From contig JAKCOZ010000018.1 of the NCBI GenBank assembly GCA_022605955.1, positions 5,836,001 through 5,900,000 of the forward strand: 64,000 nucleotides of DNA, given 5' to 3'. Under the pieces are notes generated by a model that saw only the letters and a list, made by a program, of their open reading frames with translations, had not been told where the DNA came from and ran no database searches. This DNA is from Rallus limicola. Lineage: Eukaryota; Chordata; Aves; Gruiformes; Rallidae. Both the position numbers and the translations under genes were made by a program. Positions 1-11,900 of this stretch are shown here, piece by piece (the stretch's first letter is position 1; the number at the start of each line of letters is the position of its first letter).

Positions 1-3000
1 GCATATTTAGCACTAATTTTTGTTCTAATACCTCTTTCTATGTGATCTAAAGTAACTTTTTTCCACCTTTAGGAATTTTTTTGATTGCATATCTGCTAAT
101 TGCATTTATACACCGATACTTCCCACACTGTGATCACTAGTGTCTGTGGTTTTCTTATGTTTTAGTGCACTGACAGGTTTTCCCTACCTGTCATCTTCAT
201 AGATTACGTAGAAATCTTGTTGGGAGAGAACAGTTCTAGTTGAAAGAAAATATAAATAACAGTACCTATGCTCAGATCTATATTATCAAAACAAACAATA
301 AAAATAATTGCTTGGACTATAGTCTTTTAAGAGGAATGTCAGATTCTGACTTCTCCCGAATGAGGGCAGTAGTGGCCCATGATTTATATAGTCCCTGTTC
401 ATGTTTAATGTAACACTCATTAAAGACTGTGAGCTTCTGTATATTTATATTAGGTGTTTCAGTGAACGTGTTGTGGAATTACTTTTATAAATTCAGAGTT
501 GAGAAACACCAGAAAATACTGTGAAGGGAGATATTTTTATAAAGAGGACTTTCAACTTAACCTCCCACTGGAATGATTTTTTGAGTTCTGAAGAAAAGCA
601 AGACAACTTGCTGAAGGGAAGAAAATGCTGTCACTTGACAAGTAGAGTTGGCAAATCTGCATTTAATTTATTCCAGGTTTTCAGGAGATGGTCAAACTTA
701 ATCTTTCTAAAAGGACTTTTTTCTGTGCACAATATTTAATTTTGCAGTTGAGTTCAATACCCACTGGGTCTGTTTATCTGTCCTTAAATCATATATACTT
801 CTGTTATACCCTCAAGTGGTTGCTTTGCCCCAGTGGCTATGGAAGTATTAGATTAATAATTACCACTTCATCTGCCTTAACATGAGACTTTCAATATTTT
901 TTAATTGACTTTTGGTATTAAGTATCATTAGATTTGCAAGAGAACAATGTATTTTGGTGTAGGGGTCTTAATGAGTATTGTTTTCTGAAGCACAACTTCT
1001 CTACCAATTGAGGACATTTTGCTATGATGCCTGATGGCGTGAATTTTGGGGCAGTTATAATAGCAGTGAAGATGAGATGATTACTGGATTGATATCTTGC
1101 TGAGGTGGTGTAAGGATTGTCTTGATGTATAGAATAGTCAAATTATGTAGATGGGTATTATGGTTTTGAGAAACTGCTGATAATACGGTCGACTTAGTTT
1201 TGTTTGGTCTCTGTGTCTGCTCAACTTTACATAAGTTTGTGTGCTTGTGCCCTGCTGAGTCTGGAAACTGCAGTTGCCACCCAATAATCACGCTGAACAG
1301 TGAATTGAGGTCTTTCAGCAGAAAACCCCATACATCTGTTAAATGAGGTAGAAAGAGAAACTCCATGCAAGCACAACTGCTGCTGACTTCTCAATGGTGG
1401 GGTTGCATTTAGATGTCTGCAGACACCAGTGCGGATTATGAGAGCTTCCTGAAGGCTTTGCAAAACCAATGTGGATGATGCACAGTCTGCATCATCTGTG
1501 CTGGAGACAGGAAGGACTGGGTTGTTCCTTTGAGGTCAGTGTACCTGTACATTACTAGGACAGAGCAGTCTGTGACAGGATTATGGGTATCTTTTCTTAG
1601 AAGGTAGACAGGAAAAATACCCCTTCCCTGATTTACTGAGGTTAGTGGATGACTGGGGAACCTGTGCTTTGTTAAGCACACTGGCTATAGATTGTCAAAC
1701 CGGCTGAAATAGAACTGGAATTGATTGGACAAATATTTACCTACTCCGCACTACATATTTGTTACATTGTAACACACTGTGGTTTTCAGGTGAAAACTGT
1801 TGTATAAATACAATTTATCTTTGTTTGGGAAGCCTTTCCTGGTAGGCATATACAGCAAGCTAGGGGCTGCTCTGGATCTAGCACAAGTGTGGGTCCAAGG
1901 AACTGTAACAGACATGGACAAACCAGGAAAGCTCAACTCACATGCTTGAGGAGTTTTTGTTTGAGTTTGGGAGAGGAAGCAGTTAGTCGGATTTGGCCAG
2001 ATATTGCTTGTGCATTACCAGGATAAGGGTAATGTTTTGCTTTCAGAACTTCTATATAATATTTACCACCATTAGGTTTGTGAAGGTCTAATGGCTGGTA
2101 AGCCTTACACCATGTTCCATGTGTGACAGAGATCTGTGGTAAGGAAACCTGCATTTTGGAGCTTTGACAGGTTATCTGTGTGCTGCGAACTTGGAAACAA
2201 AGGGCAATAGTCTTTCTTGTTTTGGTTGCCCTTCATTATCTCTGGAAGGCATAATTTGCAAATTAAAAGGCTGTTTATCAAATGTCTGCTCTAAATAGAG
2301 TTTTCCATAAGGTTAAATTTCCATGATGTTATCTATCTCAACAAAGTTACTATTGCTTCTATCAGTTTCTTCTGTGTCACTTCTCCTTTTTCTATTTGTT
2401 CCTTGCTTCCTGTAAATGAGCTTATACATTATGCATCTAGAAGCTATTTTCCTGGTGTTCCTATTCAGAATAACCTAAAACATGTAGCAATCAATGCTGC
2501 TCAAGAAAGCTGTCATATTTGTGCTCCCAGATATCTTGGAAGGTTAAAACCCTCTAGCTGGCTCAAAGGTGATACAACAGTCACTGTAATGGATTGCACA
2601 GAAAATCAATAGGAAAGAACTATTGTTTGAAAATGTTATTTCAGGCTAATGTCAGATTAAAAATATATATATCAATAAAGGCTCTTGTATTGGCTGTTCA
2701 CATGAGAACATATGCTTTATTCAGTTACTACTCTCTGCATCCAGTTTAATTTTTCTTTGAGTAATGAGCATCTTTAGACTTCTGCTTCTCTAGCCTCTGC
2801 TTTTCTTGCGTCTGATTTAATTTAATTGTAAAATGGATGTTTTTCAGATTGACAGAAGGAGACCTGAAGATGCTGTCCTCATTATTCATTGCCATGAAAT
2901 AAAGGCCTGCAGCGTGTTGGAAGGAGTTTTTGCTTTTCCTTTCTATGCTTACTCATTGAGACACCAATCCTCAATTGCCATTGAGGAAAAAAATAATTTA

Positions 3001-6000
3001 TGGAAGAGGTGAATTAGCAATAACTGCTTTAATTATTGGTTTTTTTAGCTCAGTAGATAAAGAGTTCAAATGTGTTTCCAGCTTGTCTTGGAGAAGAAAG
3101 AATTGATTTTTGTTAGGAACCATATAAAAACTTTTAACAGAAGGAGAGGCAAGATGAATAGTTACTTCCATAAACTTGGTAACAGCCAATGTCTCAAAAC
3201 TTATTGAAGAAAGGGATAACAGAAATAATCAGAGGGTTTTTAATGAATTCACAAACAACCTAATCTGTAGTTTCTTGGGTCCTGTGGAGCTGCCTGTTTC
3301 TGGGAGGACTAAGTAGCCAATGTGCTGTACCTGTCAGCCACCTTTGCCTCTCCTGGTCCAAGATGATTTTTCAATCTTTTGCCTGTAATGGTGAATTCCA
3401 GTGCTTGTTATGCTGATAAATCTGCATGATAGTGCAGGCCCACCCTGCTACTGGGAATGCAACTAGGACCGTTGCTTTGCCAAAGACTTTGAGCTCTGTC
3501 TCTTTGCTTCCTTCCACCCACACCTTTGCTCAAATCAGTATTGCTGCTTGTCTGCTCAGCAGCAGCGTGTCAGCGCATGGAATGCACGTGGTTTGTAACT
3601 AGGCAAATTTGCCACAGATAATGGAGAGTTTGCTGAAGTGAAACTATTTTGGATGTTTGTATTCCATTTTTCCCTGTGCATGGAAAGCTCTAAACATCTC
3701 AGGATCCAGCCAGACACTGTGAAAATTATGTCTGCAATCCCATTTTTTGTTAGTAAATGTAGCCGTCGCTATACCAGACACTGACTAGATGTAATGCAAG
3801 AATTCCCATCTTGATTAGGTGGTAACCAGTTAAAACTTAGTTATGGGTGAAATAAGATGGCAGCTGGTTTTGTGAATGCTGAAATGTGCGTTCAGTACAT
3901 TTCATCAGAAACTTGCTTTGTTTTATTTTTTAAACATTTCACTTAAGTCCTTCAACCTGTATTCAAGTTTATAGAATTTCATAATTAATGAAGTGATTTA
4001 CTATCATTTGGTACATCTCAGACAGCACTGGAACTAGTAGATTCTTTTTAAGTACTCCAGTGAGATTCTATGCTCATTACAGCGTTTAGTTTGCCCTTAA
4101 AAAGGCTATGCTTGTTGGGAAGGAGAAAAATATTTGGCAAGGAAGATGTTGATGGATTTTGGTTGTTTTAAAAATAAAATTATTTTCAGAGAACTGTTGA
4201 TATGTTGAGAAAATCTGAAGTGGGTTCCCCATGTCATAGAAATCACATTTACAATATTTACAATAGTTATTGGAATGATGTGCAGAGAATTAACTCCCTA
4301 CTTTTACCCACACTTGCTAGAAATTCTTCTTTGAAGCTCTGGCATAATTGAACACTTTAAAAAACCCACAAAATCCCAAATAAAAGCATAACCGAAACCA
4401 CCACAGCTTTGTAGGGTGCCCTTCTTGTTTTAGATGGTCTCCTATGTGCTGTTATGTATGTAAAAAAATATATATTTTAAGGAAAAAAGTGGTCACTGTG
4501 TTGTGGATGTGTGCAACCCAATTACTACAGAAGTAACTTTTCATTTTGTCAGTGCTTTTCAATCAAAAAAAGAATTTCAAGAGAGGGCAGTCTTCTTTGA
4601 GTGGAGAAGAAAATGTAAATCATGACGTGTTTTAGCTGTAAGTTAGGAAAACTGCAAAGGTTTTGCAACAAGCCATTCATAACTGTGATGGCTTTTATGG
4701 TCAGGATGTTGAAATTCCCATATACCCTTTCACAGTCTGCTTTAGTTTATACAAAATAGCTTAATTTGCATATTTATTTTTTGAAACCTCTGGTAGAAAC
4801 CAGTAAATAGGGCTGTCCTGCAAGCCTGGAGGAGGCTGACTTACTGAACACTTAGTGTTCGCAAGTGTTTTCTTAAAGTTTTCTCAGTTCCTGTTCTTCT
4901 CAGGGCTGTCTTCCATGTTAAAATATTTTAGTGCTTCTGTTCTTTCTGTAAGGCAATTGTGTGATAGAATTCTTTTGTGTGCTGAGAGCTTGCAGTTCCA
5001 GATGTTTGTTGCTAAGCGTTCACAAGACAGCTGAAATCAATGCAGATCCTGCATGTCTGCAACGTTAGCCCTGAGGCCCACTCAACCTTTTGCTGAAATT
5101 AGTGAAAACGCTGGTAGCAGTGGGAGCTGGACTGAGGACAAAAAGTCTTTTGAGGCAAAAAGAGTAGGATTATCACGAAATACTGGGTTCCTGGCCAGCT
5201 CCAGTGCTGGCTGTTGCCCAGAGTTAGTCCGTGCTTGCTTGTTCACCCTCTGTGCTTCTGTTGCTTTGCTTTGTTTCTTTGAACAATCAGTTTAGCACTT
5301 TCAAATGTAACATTTGAGAGCTCCCTCTGGCACAACCTCTGTAAAGTGCACGTGTGGCAATGTTTTGTTTGTGTCTTTGATGTTCTGAGAAAAATGATAA
5401 AACTTCAGCATATTGTTTGTTGGTTTAAAAACTGTGGACTTGATAGGATTTTTTCCCGAGACAGCAGCAGGCAGCCCCTTGCTACAAAGCGGGTGAATGT
5501 AAAATCAGGTGCAGACTGGTTTGCATTTGTCCTTTCTGCAGTTATTCCTGGTCTCTCATTGATCTCCTGTTCAGCACATTGCCTCTGAGCTAGGCTTTCT
5601 GGTTAGTGTTCAAAAGATGTAATTACAGGAGATGAACCGGAGAGACTTCTCTTCAGTACTCTTGGTCAGAGCTTTTAGTAGATGCATACTCTTAACTCTT
5701 GAATGCAATGCAGTAGGGCAAGGGGTTTTGATGCAGGAATTAAACATTTCATTGTAACTATAGGGTACTTTTAACGAGAAAACAGCTCCTGTTTAATACC
5801 CCTGGGAGCTGAGGTTCAGTGGGACCCTAGTCATTTATAGGCTGGTGGGTTTTTTGTTTGGTTTCTGGTTTTGTTTTGTTTTTATGAATCTTTGTTCTGC
5901 AATATCTGATTTGAGTACTTCCAGAACCCCAAACTGTAACAGCTGTACAACTGAAGGGGTATTTAGCCTGTCCAAACTGATTGTTAGCTTTGGTTCCTTC

Positions 6001-7143
6001 TGATTATTTAGCCATGTTTAAACTTGGAAATCTATGCTTTTTTACCTTTTTTGTCAGCTATCAGGAATAAGCTGTCAGGCTCTTATTTCTCACTCTTCAA
6101 TGTGAAAATGCATTATGTTAAAATGTGTGTGTTTGAAATACTAGGTGGTTGTGCAAAGGCATGCTAGTAAGTGAGTCTTGAGCTACTCAAGAGAAATAAG
6201 AGTATTGCTGAAGCTATGTGGTGTAGAACAGCAGAAAAAAAAAACCTCTATGAAACTGAGTGTGTAACTGGTGAATGAGAGTTGGTTAAGCAACTTGACA
6301 AAATAGGTCTCCATAGGATAGTCCAATTTCAACAAAAGCTTTATTTGAAAAGGGTAAGATGTTGATTCTGGTCAGAACTCAGACATAAACCCCTGCCGTG
6401 AGCTCTACTTCATACTTATAGTTATGGGGAATATGGGTTGAGACCTAGGTTGTTTGGCCATTTTCAAAGTACAGATTACATCTGTGGTAATAAACCAGAA
6501 GTAAGGTCCTCCTGGATCTTCAGAACCAAATTCCAATACTGTTTTTAAATATCTCAACTTAATGATGTGAAGTTTATGTTGGCCAAATATAGATGTGACA
6601 ATGCATCTCTTGACCACTGTATTATATGTGGATATCAAGAGATATTAAACCAACATTTCTGGGTACTTAACACCTAGAGTACCTGGAGGAAGACTGGGAG
6701 GTTTGTTATGACTACTCTATTCCTTTCCTCTCTCTTCCTGATAAGCTTCTTGATTACCAGAAGCAGATGTAATAAGCTAGTGTGGCTTCAAATCATTAAT
6801 TCCCATTCATCTCTAATTTGGTTGTGTAGTCTCCAACTACTGAGAAATTCCCTCAGTGGAAAAAGTGTTCCTTGGGGGTGCTTCATTATTGGTTTTGCTT
6901 CTGCATCTAAGAGAAGTCAGTGGTCATGGTGATAATGTATCTTCTAAGTAGACACTGTTTGTTCAGGATCTTGCTAATATTTGTTACAGGACTGTATAGT
7001 TCTCCTGAATGTGTTTTAAAAAGCCTGAGTTGCTCATTCTGCCCTGTTATTTGTATGGCAATTTCTCCTAATACCTTTACTTATGCTTCCAGACTGCAAA
7101 ATGCTGAACAAAGTCACTGAGGTGATAGCAAGGATAACAAAGA
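1..7143. other. Single-copy non-coding DNA, no gene identified
   Basis: No transposon, RNA gene or convincing exon is visible here. Reading frames on both strands reach only about 60 to 103 codons, several start at GTG or TTG, and none resembles a protein family I know. Minor features are an (AT)n run near 2662-2671, a T/G-rich low-complexity stretch at 5848-5885 and a short A tract near 6236. The block is best described as intronic or intergenic vertebrate sequence; I see no regulatory site strong enough to call. Confidence 0.6.
5848..5885. repeat. T/G-rich low-complexity tract
   Basis: This is an imperfect GTTTT/GGTTT run with almost no A or C on the plus strand. It is a simple low-complexity stretch, possibly a decayed poly(T) tract, with no gene-like content. 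Confidence 0.5.
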
Positions 7144-7368
7144 ATTGTGGAAGGTGGGGTCTGTTTCTTCCCTGTGAGGGTGGGGATGCCCTGGCACAGA
7201 GTGCCCAGGGAAGCTGTGGCTACCCCCTCCCTGTCAGTGTTCAAGGCCAGGTTGGATCCAGGTTTGGACACCCTGGGCTAGTGGAGGGTGTCCCTGCCAT
7301 GGCAGGGGTACTTGAAACTAGATGGTCTTTGAGGTCCTTTCCAACCTGAACCATTCTGTGATTCTATG
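7144..7368 (+). mobile_element. CR1 LINE, 3' end fragment
   Basis: This is the 3' untranslated end of a chicken-repeat-1 (CR1) non-LTR retrotransposon. It has the typical order of words: a GAGGGTGG-like segment, a CCCAGGGAAG segment, a TGTTCAAGGCCAGG segment, then CTTTGAGGTCC and TTCCAACC. It ends in two octamers related to ATTCTATG (7353-7360 ATTCTGTG, 7361-7368 ATTCTATG), the CR1 tail in place of poly(A). The copy is severely 5'-truncated, as most CR1 copies are, so no ORF2 remains. Open frames across it (7077-7271 minus, 7083-7349 plus) are incidental. The upstream edge is approximate. About 770 bp downstream lies another CR1 in the opposite orientation that shares a 21-base inverted match at 20 positions. 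Confidence 0.88.
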
Positions 7369-8137
7369 TAGTAGATCTTACTGTTCAGATATGTTACTGT
7401 GCAGCATTTGGAACTTTGCTGAAAATTATGTAATCAGTGTTCTTGTAATCACAGAAAAAGTAGGTTTTAATGTGCTGGCTTCCTCTCTCTACTATGGTGT
7501 CGTTAGCAAATTAGACCTGTATTTCAGATACTGTAGATTAAGACAAAGAAATTATTTTAAGCCTTCTAACAGCTTCTGCTTAAAAATCAGGATATGATGC
7601 CAAGTGGCATCTTTTGTCATTTGCTGCCAAATACCATTTTGCTTCATAGAATTTGAATCCACTCAAGTGGTGAGAAAGCAAAATTAAAAATCAGCCTACT
7701 GCTGTTACTTAGAAGCTTTCAAGTGTACTTGGAAAACTGAGATCAATGGAAATCTTTACTGAAATATCAAATTAAAAATAGGGATTATTTTACTCATGTA
7801 AATGCTAATTTTAAATAAACTATCTGCAGTAGGGATTCCTGTTCTAGCTCAGTTCACATGGCTTCTAGTGAAGTTTTTGTGCTTTGGTTTTGGAAAAATG
7901 GTTGTGATTGTGGAATAGTCTTGCATGTTTATATATGCAATAACATACTAGAGAACCAGATATAACTGTAATTCGATTTTTTTCTTGACATAGAAATCTG
8001 GGTGAAGAGATTAAACTCCTTTAGAAAGACTACATAGGTATTCCAAAACCTCCTCAGATTAATTTGCATTTGGTAAGAGCAGATATTCTACTAGTGCATT
8101 TACCTAAAACTGATTCTTTAAGCAATGTTGTTATATT

Positions 8138-8985
8138 CATAGAATCACAGCATGGATTATGTCAGGAGGAACGTTGAATATCAGCTAGGTCCATTCAGGC
8201 AGGGACACCGTCCACTAGACAAGGTTGCTCAGCGCCCCATCCAAACTGGTCTTGAACAGGAAACAAATTCTGTCTCATTTCTGATGTAAATCTCCCCTCC
8301 TTCAGTTTAAAGCCATTACAACTTGTCCTGTTTTTCTGGTTCTGGCCAGGCTGGAGTCAGTCAGCCCAGCCCAGGTACCACTTCCCCATAAAAGGAGCTG
8401 GCTGGGGAGGGGTATGGGCTTGGTGTCTCCAGGATAGTGTGAGTGTCAAGGGGCAGCACTCTTATTGTCATGTCAGTAAGGTACTCTGCGTTATCACTGG
8501 GTGTGAGTGTAATTGGCTGTTATTGTTCTATGTTCACTGTCATTTTGTCAGTGAACTGTCCTTATCATTATCCATGAAGACTGTGTCTTTCTCCTCTGTC
8601 AGTGAGAGAGCAGTGTGTGGTGCTTAGTCACTGGTTGAGGCTGAAACACCACACCTATCACTCCATGCCTTTGTAAGCAGTCCCTTTTCAGCTTTTTTGT
8701 CAGACCCTTGAAGTACTGGAAGGCTGAAATAAGGTCTTCCTAGAGCTTTCTCTTCTCTAAGCTATTCTCAGTCTGTCATCATAGAAGAGGTGCTCCAGTC
8801 CTTTGATAATCTTTGTGGTCTCTGAACTTGCTCCAACAGATGCATGTCCTTGTACTGGGTACTTCAGAGCTGGATGCAGTACTCCAGTGCAGTGAAATTT
8901 GGGAGGAATGTATCACCTTCAGCAGTAACTATTGCTGTCATGCTGTGCATGAGATCAACGTCTTGTTTTGATGTATAAGTTGGTC
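8138..8985 (-). mobile_element. CR1 LINE, minus strand, split by a nested LTR
   Basis: Read on the minus strand this is CR1 3'-region sequence. The plus strand begins with the reverse of the tail octamers (8138-8145 CATAGAAT, then a degenerate CACAGCAT), followed by the reversed CR1 3'-UTR words (CAGGCAGGGACACC, GTTGCTCAG, AAACTGGTCTTGAACA). At about 8324-8329 it breaks off after TTGTCCT and resumes at about 8657 with ATCACTCCATGCC. In an intact CR1 these two segments are adjacent. It continues through TGGAAGGCTGAAATAAGG and GATGCAGTACTCCAG and fades near 8985. No reverse-transcriptase segment is left. The 8985 boundary is soft because divergence is high there. Confidence 0.85.
8324..8654 (+). 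mobile_element. ERVL-type solo LTR, internally deleted, nested in CR1
   Basis: About 330 bp interrupts the CR1 at 8138-8985. Its 3' end (TGGTGCTTAGTCACTGG, then a GAAACACCACA end) matches the 3' end of the LTRs ending at 20580 and 32166. It also has an ATAAAAG box at 8388-8394 and a segment GAACTGTCCTTATC that matches the AAACTATCCTTATC of the 31580 LTR. Orientation is plus, as for the other two LTRs. It is shorter than those copies (519 and 587 bp), so it is probably internally deleted. The exact left edge is ambiguous because CR1 and this LTR family share the word TGTCCT at the junction, and no clean target duplication can be read. No internal viral sequence is present. Confidence 0.72.
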
Positions 8986-11900
8986 ACTTGAGCTGTAAGT
9001 GGGTGCCAAAGGATTGGGAGAGTTTACCTTTGGGGAGAGAGAGCTGGGGCAGAATGCCACGTTAATTTGATGTTATTTGAAAGGGGTTTTTTGTGCTGTG
9101 TGGGAAGTACAATGCTTGGTGCTTTTGTGGTGCTTGATGAGTGGAGTGTCTTTGGTGCTGACATATGAAGTTATCAGACTTCAATGTTAAAACAGAGGAG
9201 CTTTAACCAATGCCAGAACTATGTTTGGTTCAGTTCATGTTAAAAAAGCGTGGTATTTCCCAGAACAGAATTCCTTGCAGAAGTTTTTTTAAAAGCTATG
9301 AAACTAGTGTAGAGTTATTGAGTTTTTAAAAGGCATGAGGTCTGATAAGTAATTTACAACATCGGTTAACTCTGTCTGATAGAAAAAAAAAAAAAAAAAG
9401 CTTATAAATTGTTCCCCCAAAGTTACCTAAAATTCTGGTTATAATTGTGTCAAGTGGAAAAAGAGACTTGAGCATATCTTTTTGCATTGTAAAATAGTGT
9501 GCATGGGGAAATGTATGCAGAAGAGCCTTCTAGACTAAACAGTCTGCAGATCAACCTGAGCTTTAGCCACATTTTGCGTTAAAGGAAATATCCATTTAAT
9601 AAAAAGCTGATGCTAGAACATGATATTTGTGTTCTCTGAAGACCTGCTAACACTACACAGGCTAAAAACCTTTTTGCTTTTCTTAAAACTGAAGGTTTAC
9701 ATAATTATTCCCCCAGTGCCCTGGATTTCTTCTTTCAATCTTTTTCTTGCTTATGCAGTTCTGTATGGTTTACCAAATAAGTTCATATCTGTCCATCTGT
9801 GAACGATTACTAGAAAGAAAATAAAAAAAAAAATTGTAGGTACTATGTACAAGGTATTTAAATACTTTTAATGCTTGTTAATGAATTACATCATAAAAAA
9901 TTTGTATTGACTGGCAAACTAATGAAGTTTTTGAAGAAAGCCAAATAACTGCGTTAACATTTGAAGCAGACATTACAACTTTTCAATACTTAGGATTGTA
10001 GGAATCTTAAAGTTTCTCTGGCTTTTCTTGGGGGAATCTCGTATATGAATGCTTTTGCAGTGGGATGGCTTGGTGGGTTCTCATTTGGTTTCAAATTGAT
10101 ATACCAGTTGCTTCCATAATACAATATTCTCCTTTTGATTTGTATGGCTACTTCATTGATGCTGCTTGTATCTTTTCCCAGAAGATCCTTATTATATGAT
10201 GAGTGGAGCATCAGGAGTGTATAGATTAAATGCCATTGGAAAGTGAGCATGGGAGATCTTTTTGTTGGAGAATGGTTATAATTAGATTACTGGTAAAGTT
10301 TCATTTCCTGCTCAGGCCACATATAGTAGTACTAAGGGTTTTCATGCTTCATCACTCCTTTTCTTTTTTTTTATCAACTTTCTATTTAGTGTAGGTTTTT
10401 GGAAAATATTTTACCTTAAGAATAACCTATCAAGCAAGAAAGCCAGCAGACTTGACATTATCACACTCTATATGGGAGTTGATCTTTCTGCTGCCGCTAC
10501 TGCACTCCACACTGCTCTGAGGTTGGAAAATGGATTGGTTTTAATGGTTGCTTTTTGACTGACAAAGGCAGAGAGATGACCAGTGGCCTGTCACAAAAGT
10601 GATAAGATTAGAACCAACTGAATAGCCTCACAACAGGTTAAAGAGCTTTTGGGAGAAATGTGCTGTACATGGCACCTCTGATCAGCATTAACATTCCCTG
10701 CCTCTTGCAGAGACTCTTTAAAATGCCATTTGCATTGATGATGGTATAATTGACATGGCTCCCCAAGGAGCTGTAGGGATTGTAGGAATCTCAAATCTCA
10801 GGAAAAGTCATCTGTTCTTGGGATTTATATATAGTCCGAGGTCTTGTTGGTAGCAGGACTTGCATTGTTGTATGCTATCGTTCTAATAATAAAGGGCCAT
10901 TCTGTATTATGGCTCTTCTCAAGTTCCCAGCAGTATTTTTGTTAAATCTAATTGAACATTAACTTACTAATTAGCATTAATGCTTTATTCTATTGGGTAG
11001 TTGATTGCATAGTTTTGTTTTGAATGGTTTTTCTACAAGATGTAGTGTACTATGCTCTTAGAATGAAATTAATAACTTTTAGTGAGTTTCATTATTTCAG
11101 CAGTAAAAGTAGGAGACTAAAGTGATTTGTCTGTAAAAGTTAAAACCTGATAATTTATCCGTAAGCACTTCTCTCATCTTTGTTGTTGCTTAGGGATAGC
11201 TGAGGGAGCAAAAGTTGGTTGCCTACCTAGAAGCTGAATATGTGATTTGTATCTATATATTTAGTGAAAAGATCACTGCAATGAAAGCAGCACCAGGAAG
11301 AGTAGCAGATGTCCCAGCAATAAATCTGTAGAGTGTGGTTATTAATCTGTGGAAAGAAAAAGCTTCCATTTGACTTCAGGAGAAGATACTGTTTGAAATT
11401 TTGATCTGATACTTAGATGCAAATTTGCATCTATTTCACTGAAGACTTAACATAATCCTATACTGAATCAACACTAAAAATTAAATTAAACTTTGTGAAT
11501 CCAGATTTATTCTTTTAAACTACAATTTAGGTGAAGTCCATTGCTCTGAAAGAAAGTACTGCATGTTAAATTAAGCTCTTTAAGGTGAGTATTTGGCATG
11601 CTGGTAATCTTAGGCATTCAAAAGAGTGAATGATGTTGAGTACTTCATTATGCAAAGGGTGAAATACAATTCCTGACAATTAAGTATTACAGTTAAAATT
11701 TCCAGCTTGACTTTAACAGTAAAAGAGGTTTGGAAAGTAGTTTAGTAATTATATTTAGAAAGCATTTGTCTTAAGTATGTGTAACACATAAACTAACTAC
11801 ATTGCATAGGAAGTTGTAGAAAGGAGGGCTACAAAAAATATCTGTAAATGGTTTTTTTTCTAATGCAAGTTTTCTGATGATTTTGCCTTGAATTCCAAGA

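Noticed and set aside
2095..2120. Similarity of the TTACACCATGT segment to one at 61898-61912
   Set aside because: The shared word is only about 12 bases within a loosely similar 20-base context; too short to call a dispersed repeat.
11531..11584. Short acceptor-donor pair with GTGAGT donor
   Set aside because: Stops in all three frames within 54 bp and only a moderate acceptor; no reason to prefer it over chance.
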